64,000 nt of DNA from Brachynemurus nebulosus (GCA_035578155.1 JAPWDM010000046.1:573412-637411), one strand, 5' to 3'; counted from the stretch's first letter, positions 1 to 30,319 are shown. Program-made: numbers and translations. The notes: a model not told the origin generated them from the letters alone.

Positions 1-15
1 TTTTATTGAATTTTA

Positions 16-1182
16 GGCTAAGCGCGCACAACGTTTTTTTCCAGTAGCGGAATTGGTGGGACATAGAATTATTTCGAAATGGACGTTCGTTAAGCTTGTT
101 GCACTGGTGTTTTACGTTAGCAATATGACGTTATAAAATTAAAAATAATTTTAAAATAGTTATGTAAAATTCTGAATGTTTTAATATTAATAATTTTTTA
201 TTTTTAAAGTATTATTAAGAAATAAAAATGATTCAATATTAATTATCAAAATATGTGAAACTTATGAAGAGATTTCTATATATTCTTCCATCATTTACAT
301 ATTTTAGATGATACCCACTCTTTTTAAATAATTATATGTATGAAAATATTCTTTCATAATGCGGTCCAATTTATTAAATTAACTATTTTATCATATGCAG
401 GACGCTCGTTAAGCTTGTACTATTTTTGTACGTAATTTTCTGTATGTTTTATTGACTAAATAAATAAAAATACAAAACAGTAAAGATATTAACACTTTTT
501 TATTTTAAAAATACAATATTATTGTGATTAAATGAAAATAATTCAAAATTAATTATCAAAATGCCAAACTTGTGAATATTTTTTCATTTTCTCCCACCAT
601 TTACATATTTTAAACAAAGGATTTACCCAATCTTCTTTTTAAATAATTTTATATCTGTAAAAAGATTTATTTAATGAAACCTAAATTATCTTTTTTACTT
701 GTAATGCAATCCAATTTATTATTATTTTCGAGCAAACTTCTTTCCAAAAACGTTACAATGTTCTTACTTTACAATTTTATCCCATACTGAAGCTTTTTTT
801 CTACATCACATATAATTTTTTTTCTTTTTTTTGAAAGATTTTGGTCAAATTTACCATAAAATTCCAAATCTGGCGATATTTTGACTAAAATTTTATTTTA
901 AATACATTTCTGTTGTGTATCAGTGCATCATAATATGACATATAACCACACTAATCAAGAAAACCGCTCGCTGAATTACGCAAGTGCGCGTGTTGTCATA
1001 TAATTACACGAGTTACAAAAATGTCGCGTTTTTTTTTTTTTCAGAAAAAAAATGTAACTTTTTGCGGTTTTTTTTTCCGCCGCTGAAAAAAAACGTAGTG
1101 CGTTCGCTTATATGGAATATAATGCTTCACATTTTTTTGCTGAAAAAAAACAGCGGCGGAAAAACGTAGTGCGCGCTTAGCC
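16..1182. mobile_element. PIF/Harbinger-like non-autonomous TIR element with internal duplication
   Basis: Both ends carry the same inverted sequence, reading inward GGCTAAGCGCGCAC followed by ACG and a T-rich run. The trinucleotide TTA flanks it directly at 13-15 and 1183-1185, as expected of a TWA target-site duplication. There is no substantial reading frame. The right end is rich in GCGGCGG/CCGCCGC separated by poly-A/T runs. Inside, about 315 bases starting near 79 are repeated from near 401 (both begin GGACG.TCGTTAAGCTTGT and share a later ATTAATTATCAAAATATG-like stretch). It sits immediately upstream of the pogo-like reading frame. The superfamily is inferred only from the TSD and the TIRs. 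Confidence 0.6.
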
Positions 1183-2078
1183 TTAAAGTAGAAAACATTG
1201 TTATAGGTTTATACAAAATGTCTGGTAAACATCATAAGAGGAAAATTGGTGCAAGGACATACAAAAATTATTCTGCAGAAATGTTAAATCTAGCAGTTGA
1301 GATGGTTAAAAGTAAACAAATTACATCGTATAACGCTGAAAAACAATTTGGAATTCCAAGAAGAACAATAGAGGAGAGAGTTAAGTGTCTACATGGCAAT
1401 AAACCAGGTCCTCCTTTTCGATTAACAGAAGAAGAAAACAAAGTGAATGTACTTATTGCAGCCGGTAATTTTGGTTATCCTCTAATAGACCGAGCGTTGA
1501 CCGTCGAAAGTCTTACGTCATAAAACACAAGAAAATTTCTGTTAGAAAATTAAAGATTAGCAAAAAAGTAACACAATGCACTAGGGTTGCCTAATCCAAA
1601 CTGGGCAATAAGGTCAAAAATTTAACAGTTTTATCAAGCTTTGACAGTTTTCTTAATTTATGAAATACAAAGGAAAAATAATCAAAAATGTAGTAGATTA
1701 CTATAGCAATTATTCAATTTAATTGATTTAAAAAATACCCCTGTCGCAGCATCTGCATAACATAGCGAATTTCCAAATCTTGGGCACTGGCGGATCTCAT
1801 CTAAGACCTGTACCTATTTAAAATAGTTTAGCTTTCTAAGAGTAAAAGAATTTTTAAAATCGGTTGGGTAATTAGTTTTGGTATTTTTGGGGACCCAAGA
1901 ACCCGAACGAATTTTGTGCAGCATAGTTGTATCAATCTAAAATAATTTAGTTCTCTAGCAGTGAGAAATTTTTTAGCATCTTTTCGATAGCTTATTACTG
2001 GCGTTTTCGGATCTGCAAGATCCCGGTGGACCTCATTAAAAAATCAGCTCGACCGTATATTCTAGGCGGACTTTATGT

Positions 2079-2277
<199 letters not shown>

Positions 2278-2339
2278 AACCCGTTGTGTAGCATTCTACG
2301 CCGCATTTGCATCCGCAGGACAGTTGTGGATCTCAGATA

Positions 2340-3500
2340 ACACAACCTGTACCTATCTAAAATAGTTTACCTCCGTAATAGTAAAAAGGTTTCAAAATCG
2401 GTCAGTTATTTTATTTTTGACACTTTTAGGTCCTACTGACACTTCAGACCTTACATAACGTAATCTATATGCATCTAAAATAGCTTAGCTCCCCAACAGT
2501 AAAAAAATTTTCAAAATCGGTCGGCTAGTTTATTTTTGACGCTTTTGGATCCGATGGACCCTGGCAGACTTTACATAACGTAATCTATATTTATCTAAAA
2601 TAGTTTAGCTCTGTAACAGTGAAAAAATTTTCAAAATCGGTCGGTTAGTTTATTTTTACCACTTTTGGGCCCCATGGACCCTGGCGGACCCTAAATAACG
2701 TAATGTATGTCTATCTAAAATAGTTAGTTCCCCAACTGTGAAAAAATTTTCAAAATCGGTCGGTTAGTTTATTTTTGACACTTTTGGATCCCATGGACCC
2801 TGGCAGACCTTACATAACGTAATCTATATTTATCTAAAATAGTTTAGCTCTGTACAGTGAAAAAATTTTCAAAATCGGTCAGTTAGTTTATTTTTGACAC
2901 TTCTGGATCCTATGGACCCTGGCAGACCTTACATAACGTAATCTATACTTATCTAAAATAGTTTAGCTCTGTAACAGTGAAAAAATTTTCAAAATCGGTC
3001 AGTTAGTTTATTTTTGACACTTTTGGGTTCTATGGACCTTGGTGGACCTTACATAACGTAATTTATATTTATCTAAAATAGTTTAGCTCTGTAACAGTGA
3101 AAAAATTTTCAAAATCGGTCAGTTAGTTTATTTTTGACACTTCTGGATCCTATGGACCCTGGCAGACCTTACATAACGGAATCTATATTTATCTAAAACA
3201 GTTTAGCTCTGTAACAGCGAAAAAATTTTCAAAATCGATCAGGCAGTTTATTTTTGACACTTTTGGGTCCTATGGACCCAGGCGGACCTTACATAACGTA
3301 ATCGATATTTATCTAAAATAGTTTAGCTCTGTAACAGTGAAAAAATTTTCAAAATCGGTCAGTTAGTTTATTTTTGACACTTTTGGGTCCTGTGGACCCT
3401 GACGGACCTTACATAATGTATTCTAAATCTATCTAAAATAGTTTAGCTCTGTAACAGCGAAGAAATTTTTAAAATTGGTCGTTTAGTTTATTTTTTACAA
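2340..3500. repeat. 120-bp minisatellite in family A copy 1, ~9-10 units
   Basis: Units contain ATCTAAAATAGTTTAGCTC, then GTGAAAAAATTTTCAAAATC, then a GGTCAGTTAGTTTATTTTTG-like block and a GGACC..GGCAGACC block. The period is 120 bases with at most 1-2 base drift. Later units degrade, and the array breaks up after about 3500. Confidence 0.93.
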
Positions 3501-4442
3501 TTATGGGATCAGTAAATCTCATACAAGTCTAGTACTCTAACAGTAAGAAAAGGGTTCTAAGGATCTCATATAACTTATGGCAGTCCGTAAGCTTCTTGCG
3601 GACATCATTTAATTAATTAATTCAAATACTTTAACTTACTAACTGTGAAAAATTTTTTAAAATCGATTGGTTAATTAATTTCTGGCCTTTTTAGGTCCCG
3701 AAAACCTTGACCTCACATAAAATACCTTAAATCCATTTGAAATGGTTTAATTTTTTAACATTATTAATTATTAGTGGAAAAATTTTCAAAATCGATTCAA
3801 AATATTTTTCCGTACATACATATGTACATTGTACAGATTTTGTTTTGTTTTATATTTAATAATATTTATATCATAACATAATCTTCAATTTCTTGTTTAC
3901 TTAAAAATTCAATAAAAAAAAAAAAAAATTCTTCATTACATTAGCTTAGAAAATCTGTTTAATTTACATTTTTTAACATGGAATAGAACCATGCTAATTA
4001 TAATGCAATAAATGAGAAACAAAACTCTATACATGTATGTGTGTTATATCTCATATATGTGAATAGTTTTCACTTGTTCTCACAAAATTTTTTAATAAAA
4101 AAGTGAAATATTTTTATACTTATTAAAAACTGAGATATAAATATAAATTACTTATTAGACTAACAAAGAAAGAATAAAAGTGAAAATTTACATTTTCTCG
4201 AAAAATACTTAAAATAGAAAGAAAATTATAAGAATATTTTCTTCATAATTTTTTTTTTCCTTTTCAACGATGTAAAAATCGAACTGCCTTATGATAGAAT
4301 CGAATGATAAAAAATGGCCAGAAAACCTACTTCTGGGCATCCGATGTGTCTGGCTAACGAACTTAGCCAAGCCAATTCAGAATCCAGTCCGCACACAAAA
4401 TTTCATAAGCGTTAGACGTTTCGTTCGAGAGTTATCGCGCGG

Positions 4443-4556
<114 letters not shown>

Positions 4557-4733
4557 TTTAGTGAATATCATTTTCGTATTCTAGGGACCTCAAAACATAT
4601 TTCTGATATGGTCCCGGGCTTAGGTCGCACCATGACACCTGGCGTAAAAGCTGAATTTCCAGTTTTGGAAATTCGCTAAAAGAAAAATACAATTCAGTAA
4701 TTTATTTTTTTACCTATAACTACATACAGATAA

Positions 4734-5586
4734 TAGTATTTTACAATATAAGTTCGGTAAGTTGCTTTTACTGATCGAGAAAATGTTGCGAAAACGAGAC
4801 CCGCAGGGTCGAGTTTTTGCAATTTTCGAGATCAGTAAATGCACTTAACGCATCGCGTATTGTATAATATTTTTTGCACGATCGATTTAAAATAATTAAA
4901 GATTAAAAATGTGTTAAATAAAAAATAAAATTCAGATAATATAGATGAAATTTATATTTCTATGTTATGACATAGAATGCCATGAATAAATATTATAAAT
5001 ATTCATAACAACTAATATGAATCTTTGTAGTGACAATTGACAACTATATTTGTAAATAAAAAATTAAGTGTCAATATTTCACTGGCGTGAATATTATTTT
5101 TGAATTTTCTATTAAAAAAAATTCAGGAAAATAGTTTGTTAAACTATATTATTAGTGAGAATAATGAAATTGATGAAGCATCTTATTTTTGACTGCAAAT
5201 TTATTCTCGTAAAATGAAAGGAAGATTATGAAAGCCACAGAAAATCTTAATGATTGAACGACCTTTTGAAATGTCAATAAAATAAGAAGACTGATGCCAA
5301 CAATAATAATAATAATGTGCAAACTAGTGAAAATTTTCATATTATTAATGGATTTATTTTCCTAATTGTTCAAATTGTACTTTTAATTTCAATATAAATA
5401 AATAAATACAATCATTTTTGAGCTAATTTAACTTACCACACTCCTATTTACTTACCACGCATCTATTTCACTTACCGCACTGTTATTTTTTGGTTTCCAT
5501 GGATATAAACAAACGTTCGGGAAATGTAACTTACCAGCATTGTCAACAGCCTCGGTAAATGCTTGAAAATACACGATCGTGCAAAA
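4734..5586. mobile_element. 853-bp insert in the left arm of the 6-kb element
   Basis: The continuous right arm of the 6-kb element (about 6910-6950, reverse complement) lacks this segment, so it is an insertion. Its first ~140 bases fold back on themselves: CTTTTACTGATCGAG pairs with CTCGAGATCAGTAAA-like sequence around GACCCGCAGGGTC. Its right end is an inverted match to TTTTTTGCACGATCG near 4868. The superfamily is not recognised, and it has no supported coding sequence. Confidence 0.6.
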
Positions 5587-5730
5587 ATATTTTTACATCT
5601 TTGATTTCCTTATGATTTTATAGTCACAATAGGTTTGTATATTGTAATGAAAAATGTGCTATAATTATTCGTATATACTGTAAAATTTTAATCAACTGTT
5701 GGTGTGAATCATTTTGTATATATGTTATAG

Positions 5731-6850
5731 TCAAAGGTCGACATGCAGTCTCTTCGCGGAATGACTCGTTTATCCTAGGTTTGGCTAACGCCTTTCGGCA
5801 AATCCCGAAATAGGTTCCTATTTCGGCCTTTGACTGATTTATTTTTAGTCAAACCTGGAAGTATCTAACTTTTTAGTCAAACGTCGAAAGTAAAATAATT
5901 TGTTTCGGGGTTTTCCTAGTCTATCCTAGAAGCGACTAAGGCACATTCGTTCAAACGTCGATTTGTACTGCACTTGTGTCTTTTAACAGGTTTTCGCATG
6001 AGAGTCTAACTCTTTGCGGTACCTATTCTAATAAATGTATTTGTAATTCCGTATTTGTGTATTGAACGTGCGGGAGTGTAAGCTTAAAGATGTGTGAATC
6101 AAACTGTACTGTGACTGCAAAAGCGGCTAAATAAGCTTTGAAAGCTAAAGTTTATGCAGAAAATATCTAATCTGAATGAATAAGTATAAGTGTTCATTTT
6201 ATACAAAGTAGGGACAAAATACGGAATAATAAACACACATTTTGCTAGGAATCAGATACAAGAATGCAAAGAGAAATTTCTTAATTTGGAAGATGTGCCC
6301 GACGTTCAGTTTTCTCTGAGGGAGATAATACAAAAGATTCTAAGTTTGGGGGCCAAGGTTTTATAAAATGCCACTGTAGTAAAAAGTACTCGCATCAAAA
6401 TTGTGTATATGTAAAAGATTGAACGTATTGTGCAACTAAAAATGCCATAGCGCATCACCTTGTCAAAATAAAAAGTAATTTTTTTCATTAATTATATACC
6501 TATTGTCATGATACATAATAATAACCAATTTTATTTCTTGCTCTGATTATTTGTCAGAGCAAGAAAAGAAAACTTTTTCATTACTAAAATATAGGAACAA
6601 TAAACATTAAAATTACAAATATTCTTTTATTATAGCTAATAATTTAATTTAGGTCCGACTGGTCAAACCCCGATCTCATGAAATTGAGTTTCGGCGTTTG
6701 ACCGTACAAATTAGTCTCTCCTAGGATTAACCAAAAATTCGTTAGTCAAAGGTAGAAAAGTGCTATCCGTTTGGACTTTGACTGAGACGTTATGTCAGAC
6801 CTGAGGTTTAACTAGGCAAACCTAGGAACGCCGGTGCTTCGATGTTTGAC
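5731..6850. other. Core of the 6-kb element with GTCAAA-rich subterminal blocks
   Basis: GTCAAA/TTTGAC and close variants (AGTCAAAGGTCGA, AGTCAAACCTGG, AGTCAAACGTCGAA, GGTCAAACCCCG, GTTTGACCGTAC, CTTTGACTGAGAC, GTTTGACTATAAC) occur repeatedly in both subterminal blocks (5731-5965 and 6651-6848). Repeated short subterminal motifs are typical binding sites of transposases; that role is inferred. Between the blocks lies the decayed coding remnant at 6208-6480. Confidence 0.5.
6208..6480 (+). pseudogene. Remnant of a KRBA2/Ginger-like integrase-type C-terminal tail
   Basis: One frame reads GTKYGIINTHFARNQIQEC, then KFLNLEDVPDVQFSLRE. A shifted frame continues with GQGFIKCHCSKKYSHQNC and YCATKNA. 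This order (GTK.GI....ARNQ...C, then VP...SLRE, then GQGF.KC.C plus a Cys-rich tail) is the one I know from the tail of KRBA2-like and Ginger-type integrase-transposases. There is a frameshift around 6353, an internal TGA, and some of the expected cysteines are replaced. No integrase catalytic core is visible, so only a fragment survives. Confidence 0.5.
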
Positions 6851-7223
6851 TATAACATGTATATTTACATTCCTATATACAAACCTATTGTGACTATAAA
6901 ATCATAAGGAAATCAAAGATGTAAAAATATTTATCCGTATGTAGTTATAGGTAAAAAAATAAATTACTGAATTGTATTTTTTTTTTAAATCAATTAAATT
7001 GAATAATTGCTATAGTAATCTACTACATTTTTGATTATTTTTCCTTTGTATTTTACAAATTAAGAAAACTGTCAAAGTTTGATAAAACTGTTAAATTTTT
7101 GACCTTATTGCCCAGTTTGGATTAGGCAACCCTAGTGCATTGTGTTACTTTTTTGCTAATCTTTAATTTTCTAACAGAAATTTTCTTGTGTTTTATGACG
7201 TAAGACTTTTGACGGTCAACGCT

Positions 7224-7501
7224 GTTGAAATATATAGATTATTAAGTAGTCTATGATTACAATTTGTTCATGTTAAAATATCATAGTGATCCTAGTAATT
7301 GTTTAATATATATTCAATTATTTTTCAGTTAGTTATTATTTTTTGTCTGCTCGATTCGGTTTAGTTTTTCGTTTATGTAACATTAATATATTTTGTAAAT
7401 TCATCTTATAATTAAATATTGGAATAAATAGTTATTTATTTTCCGCGTAATTATTTTATATTGTTCGGGATCTACTGGGTATTATTAATAAAAAAACATC
7501 A
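7224..7501. mobile_element. 278-bp insert in the right TIR of the 6-kb element
   Basis: The right arm stops at CAACGCT (7217-7223) and resumes at AACGCTCGGTCTA (7502). AACGCT is therefore present on both sides (7218-7223 and 7502-7507), consistent with a 6-bp duplication around an insert. The left arm is continuous here. The inserted DNA is AT-rich and unrecognised. Confidence 0.5.
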
Positions 7502-9098
7502 AACGCTCGGTCTATAACAGAATTAGATTTTAGATTGGCTATATTTGACTATCTAAAAAAAAAAAAAATAATAAGTCATATAAATTCGATGATAAACCAC
7601 CAGGCCGACGTTGGGCGAAACATTTTTTGGAACGACACCGAAGCCAATTAACTTTAAGATCCACTTAAAACATTAAAAAAATGTCGCTCGGAGAATTCTT
7701 TACAAGAACTTAAGTTTTACTTCGACAATTTAAAAACATCTTTATCAAACATACCTCCAAGTAACATACTAAATTATGACGAAACAAACTTAAGTGATGA
7801 TCCGGGCTCGACAAAGGATTTTTATCGAAAAGGAGCCCAGTATCCAGAACGGATAGCAAATTACTCTAAAGGATGTATATCTATAATGTTTGCAACTACA
7901 GCTGACGGTGAACTTTTACCTCCGTACGTAGTTTATAAATCGGAATGCTTGTGGAGTAATTGGTGTGATGGTGGTCCAGAAGGTGCGCGATACAATCGCA
8001 CAAAGAGTGAGTGGTTTGATTCCACTACTTTTTTGGATTGGTTCGAAACAATTGTAATACCTTGGGCTCGGAAATTGGAGTGAAAGAAAATAGTTATTGC
8101 CGACAATCTATCTAGTCACATAAATGTTGACGTTGTGGATCTTTGCGATAAGTACAATATTGTATTTGTTTTACTTCCGCCAAACTCAACACATTTGACC
8201 CAACCTCTAGATGTATCCTTTTTTAGACCATTGAAAAGATTATAGCGAAAAATACTTTTGAAATATAAAATTGAAAACCCTAAACAAACATCCCTTAACA
8301 AAAGCCATTTTCCTTTATTGCTTAGCCAACTAATTGAGGATATTAGTCTAAACAAAAAACAAAATATCATAAGCAGTTTTGAAGCTACGGGTATCTGTTC
8401 CTACAATCCTCAAAAAGTCTATAGGAAGTTACCTGAATATGAAGAGGAAATAACTTATGACGTTGATCACGTATTATTGGATTATTTCAAAGAAAATAGA
8501 AGTCCAAATCCTATAACTCGAAATAAGATGAAAAAAATTAATATTCCTGGTGGCAAGTCGGTGACAAATTTGGATATATCATTTCCGCAAACAGTTAATA
8601 ATAATAAAATATTTTATGTGATACACCAAATTCTCTACCTTTTATTAATAATTCATCTTTCATAGAAGCTCCCTTACAAGATGTTCCAGGACCTTCCAAA
8701 GTCGGAAGTTCATCAAAAATTAAAATACTATCTAATATACAAGTTACGGAAACTATAAATTTAAAAAAACAAATAAAAGTCGAAAAAAGTAACTCTTCAA
8801 GCTATAAAGGAAATATAAAGCTGGAAAATTTGATAGTGGGACAATTTATTCTAGTTAAAATGGAAAGTACAAAAAATACAGAAAAGTATTATGTTGCTCA
8901 AATACAAGACGTGTCAGATCTTGAAGTAAAAGCAAAATTTATGAGATCGAAGAGAAATGAAAAATTTTACTGGTCAATAGTAAATGATATTGTGATCAGT
9001 GATATTCAGTGATATTATTTCAGTTTTGCCAAATCCACAACAAAATCGTCGTGGATATTTACATTTTGATTTTAAGTTCCCATATAAAATTGAATAAA

Positions 9099-9779
9099 TG
9101 AACGTTTTAGATTCCAATTTTCTTCTTTAATAATTTGGGAAATATTTAATAAATTATTTAGAAAAAAACAACTTGTTTTGCTTAAAAAGATTGTGATTTT
9201 GTAAGTTAGACAATTTGATTGAAATTGAACATTGATTGGTTTGACAGACAATTGTTTTTGTTTTTTATTTCTGATTTTGTTATCTAGATAGTTAGTTTAT
9301 AATATTACCTAAATATCTAACATTTGGTTTTATTTATTATTTTTTTTAAATAAAATTTTTTTGTTTCTATGGCATTTTGTTTTATTAATTTTTACTAATT
9401 TTGGACATCCCTAATGAAAACAGCTGTATTTGACGTTTTCATAACGTAATTCTGCCACAACTAGATCTATCGTTGAAAATTTCGAAATGGCTGCGTCTTA
9501 TTGTTAGATATTATTTGGAATTATCAAAAAAAGTGTGAATAACAATTGTGTATTTAAAAATTGTATAATATCTTTCATATTTCACTAAAAAATATGAATT
9601 ATCTTAACTTATTACTATTTTTTTTATTTTTGGCTAGTAATTTCAGTTTCTGGAAAATTTATTTATGAGATTTTTTTCCAGTCTATTCTATTGAAACAGT
9701 TAAATATAACTAAATTAGTTCCGTCTTTATTTTATTCAAATTTGAATTGAAAATTATGGTAAAGATAAGGTGTTTTACG
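9099..9779. other. Unassigned AT-rich stretch after the pogo pseudogene
   Basis: No coding sequence or clear repeat seen. It should contain the right end of the pogo-like transposon, but I could not identify its TIR here. Confidence 0.4.
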
Positions 9780-10273
9780 GTATGGGATGTGGGCACGAGT
9801 ACGATATCCGAGGCGACAAAATTTGACAAGCGGATCTGATAGATTTTGGCATTCTAAGCAAAAAGTAAAGAGTAAAAAATTTTGAAATTCGCCTTAGTTT
9901 TCGAGATATCGATCGTTAAACTTGTATTTAAGTTTTCATGAAATTCGGATATACTGTATTTGGCGAAATATTGATGAAATATATTTATATCAAAAATCGA
10001 AGTTTATTGTCAAAACTAGCCTAACCTTCGGGCAAAGGGTAACCTTAACTAACCTCGCCACTTAGTTTTTATATCAAAAATCGAAGTTTATTGTCATAAC
10101 TAGCCTAGCTTTCGGGCAAAGAGTAACCTTAAATACAAGTTTAACGATCGATATCTCGAGAACGAAGCGAGATCTCGAAAAATTTTATTCTGGTTTTTCG
10201 TTTTATTTTGTCAAGTTCTATACGGAAGTGTCATCAAATCTTGTCACCGTACTAATCGTAGTATCCCCATTCG
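9780..10273. mobile_element. Foldback element with ~150-bp inverted arms and minisatellite-B core
   Basis: The left arm contains TCGAGATATCGATCGTTAAA followed by CTTGTATTTAAG; the right arm (10130-10195) carries the inverse. Outer parts also match imperfectly (ACGAGTACG... and GACAA.ATTTGA). The core has two units of the ACTAGCCTAACCTTCGGGCA / GTAACCTTAACTAACCT repeat also found at 17.6-17.95 kb. Confidence 0.55.
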
Positions 10274-10631
10274 AAGTAACAATTACATGCTAGGAAAACA
10301 AAAATCATTGAAAATCGACCAATTTTTTCAAGCCATTAAAGAATTTTTTAAATTAGATATTGTCAAAAAATTATTATTAGAATAATTACGAGTAGATCAA
10401 CATAAATTTAAAAATATGTTATTATAGTTTTTAAAGTAAATAATTTTACATAACTGTTATACAAATTTTAAAAATGCCATAATTGTTCATATTATTGAAG
10501 ATGGTTAAAAAATTACTCAACCAATGTTAATAAAATTTTTATGGCACTACCTGAAGAGCTTTATCTACTAACCAAAAAAAGAATGGTGTAAATTGGCTCA
10601 AAAATGTAGAAAAAATCGGTGTACATACATA
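10274..10631. other. Unassigned AT-rich spacer
   Basis: No gene or clear repeat recognised between the foldback element and family A copy 2. Confidence 0.4.
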
Positions 10632-11099
10632 AAATACCCCTGTCGCAGCATCTGCATAACATAGCGAATTTCGAAATATTGGGCACTGGCGGATCTCATC
10701 TAAGACCTGTATCCATTTAAAATAATTCAGCTTTCTAAGAGTGAAAAGATTTTCAAAATCAGTTGAGTAGTTAATTTTTGGCGCTTTTTCGCATAAAGTG
10801 CTTGACGCATATACCCATCTAAACTAGTTTAGCTTTCTAGAGTAAAAGAATTTTCAAAATCGGCTAGGTAATTTATTTTTGGTATATTTGGGACCCAAGA
10901 CCCCGAACGGACTTTGTACAGCGTAGTGCTATCCACCTAAAATAAGTTAATTCTCTAGCAATGAGAAAATATTGAGTATCGGTTCGGTAGCTTATTTCTA
11001 TCCTATATAATATAGGATATTTTATCTTTCTAACAGTAAAACTATTTTTAAAACCCGTTGTGTAGTTTTCTATGCCGCATTTGCATCCGCAGGACAGTT

Positions 11100-11930
11100 G
11101 TGGATCTCAGATAACATACTGTACTTATCTAAAATAGTTTACCTCTGCAATAGTGAAAAAATTTTCAAAATCGATCAGTTATTTTATTTTTGACACTTTT
11201 GGGTCCCATGGACTTTGACGGACCTTACATAACGTAATCTATAACTATCTAAAATAGTTTAGCTCTCTAACAGCGAAAAAATTTTCAAAATCGGTCGGTT
11301 AGTTTATTCTTGGCGCTTAAAAGATCCCAGGACTCTGACCGACCTCATACAACATTTAAGCTAAATCCATCTAAAATAGTATAGTTTACCTCTGTAATAG
11401 TGAAAAAATTTTCAAAATCAGTCGGTTATTGTATTTTTGACACTTTTAGATCCAATGGACCCTAGCGGACCTTACATAAGGTAATCTAAAATCTATCTAA
11501 AATAGTTTAATTCTCTAACAGTGAAAAAATTTTCCAAATCGGTCGGTTAGTTTATTGTTGACATTTTTGGGTCCCATGGACCTTGGCGGACCTTACATTA
11601 CGTATTCTATATCTATCTAAAATAACTTAGCTCTTTGACAGTGAAAAAATTTTCAAAATCGGTCGCTTATTTTATTTTTGACACTTCCAGATCCAATGGA
11701 CCTTAGCGGACCTTGCATAAGGTAATCTATATCTTTCTAAAATAGTTTAGCTCTCTAACAGTGAAAAAATTTTCAAAATCGGTCGGTTAGTTTATTTTTC
11801 ACACTTTTGGGTCCCATGGACACTGGCGGACTTTACATTACGTAATCTATATCTGTCTAAAATATCTAAAATAGCTTAGATCTTTGACAGTGAAAAAATT
11901 TTCAGAATCGATCTAGTTCTTTAAAATTTT
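11100..11930. repeat. 120-bp minisatellite in family A copy 2, ~7 units
   Basis: Units share the AGTGAAAAAATTTTCAAAATC core and TCTAAAATAGTTTAGCTC, with indels making the period less strict than in the other copies. Confidence 0.85.
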
Positions 11931-12516
11931 TTTCCTGGCATATAGACATTATTATTATGTTATCTTTCTATAATATTTAATAATATTCTATCATGACATT
12001 ACCTTCAATATCTTGTTCATTTAAAATTCAATAAAAAAATTAAAAAAATCTTCATTACGCATGCTTAAAATATCTGATTAATTTTAATTTAAAAAAATGA
12101 GACAGAGATATGGTATTTATAATACATAGATTTTGAATAACTACCGTTTGTTTTACGTAAAAAAATGAAGTTTTTGTATATGTTATAAGCAACTGAGACA
12201 GAAATATAAATTACTTATTACAATGACAAAGAGAGCAAAATAAGGCAAAAGTAAAAATTACGATTTTCTCGAAAACTACTTAACATAGAAAAAAAATTAT
12301 AAGAACATTTTCTTCATAATTTTTTTTCCTTTTCAACGATGTAAAAATTGAACGGTCTTATGATAGGATCGAATGATAAAAAATGGCCAGAAAACCTACT
12401 TCTGAGCATCCGACGTGTCTGGCTAACGAACTTAGCCGAGCCAATTCAGAATCCAGTCCGCACACAAAATTTCACAAGCATTAGACGTTTCGTTCGAGAC
12501 TTATCGTGGGAACACA

Positions 12517-12669
<153 letters not shown>

Positions 12670-12794
12670 TTTAGTGAATATCATTTTCGTATTCTAGGGA
12701 CCTCAAAACATATTTCTGCCACAGTCCCGGACTCAGATTGCGTCATGAGACCTATTGTAATAGCTGAATTTCGAGTTTTCGAAATTCGCTAAAA

Positions 12795-13981
12795 AAAACG
12801 GGTTGAATTGAGAACCTCCTCATTTTTAAAGTCGGTTAAAAATATAAATGAAGCAAATATTTCAGTTATTTAGTAACTTTTTTGACGATTGCAAACCTAT
12901 ATTGCATTAACCTGACATCTTAATCAAAATTTGACATTAGCTGTCGCCTGTTATAAGTCGACACGGTTTTGAGAGCACTATCTGAGAGTCTGCTATCAGA
13001 CAGGTTTCCGGAGAGTGAAAGTTATTGAAAGTACTCTCAAGTGGACAATGAACTATCAACTTTCTGGATTTCTGCTAGTTACTCTCAAATATACAAAGGT
13101 AATAGGTAATAGGTAAAATATAGGATCATATATTAACCTATATTTTAAACAAATAATTTAATAACTTAAACTTAAAAATATCGTTCACCATATATGACTA
13201 AACGATTTAGTTCGGTCAACTTATATATTTTGACAATACCTTTAACGACTGAAAAGTTATAAACTGGATTGGTAAAAGGAATCTCCACTTCATTTGACGA
13301 AATCTTTTTAACGATATCTCACAAAATGGAGTACGTGGAAATTATTTAATTTGTACTTTTTCAATATAAAAAATACATCAAAAAAAAAAAAAAAAAAAAA
13401 AACGAAAAATTTTTAGTTGTTCACTGATTGAGATGTCCACTAGTATACACATGCATTCACATGTTCGTAGATCCAAAAATGTAGAAACTACTAAGGTACA
13501 ACAGAGAAACAGACAAATGGATGAACGAACGTACAGGACGAAACTGTAAAGGTTTCGGGAGATTCCAACAGAATCCTAAAAATACATATTTAGTAAAGTA
13601 AAAAGATTTATTTACTGATTATACCAAGACATTACAAAAAGAAAAGAATATCTATTTTTTAAAAATTGTTATTAAGAAATGAAATGCATTAACCTTTAAA
13701 TAAATACTTATAAGTACAAACAAAATTTAATGGAATGAAATTTTAAGCACACCAGAAAATTATTATAAATTAGAAGAATAGTCTTATGACCAAAATTATA
13801 ATATAAATACCAAAAATATCATTTAAATCTTTGATATAGATCTTGATATTTATAGTTTTCGAATTTCTTTTTGATTTATACTAAAACACAAACCATTATA
13901 ATTTAAGATTTTATAAATTTAAAAACATTAAAATTATATTTGTATAACATTTACAGTCGATTTAATAATTTTCTTAAAAAT
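12795..13981. other. 3' flank of Mlc-c, no gene
   Basis: AT-rich, with a poly-A run at about 13379-13401. No coding sequence supported. The part next to 13981 is probably Mlc-c 3' UTR. Confidence 0.4.
13607..13612 (-). terminator. Candidate Mlc-c polyadenylation signal
   Basis: AATAAA on the minus strand about 370 bases after the Mlc-c stop codon. Placement is plausible, but such hexamers are common by chance in AT-rich DNA. Confidence 0.3.
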
Positions 13982-30280
<16,299 letters not shown>

Positions 30281-30319
30281 TTTCACGCTATTACTTTCTG
30301 ATACTTTCGTCTGTCAAAA

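Noticed and set aside
2340..3500. Possible CRISPR-like array (regular repeats)
   Set aside because: The whole 120-bp unit repeats with no unique spacers, in a eukaryotic transposable element.
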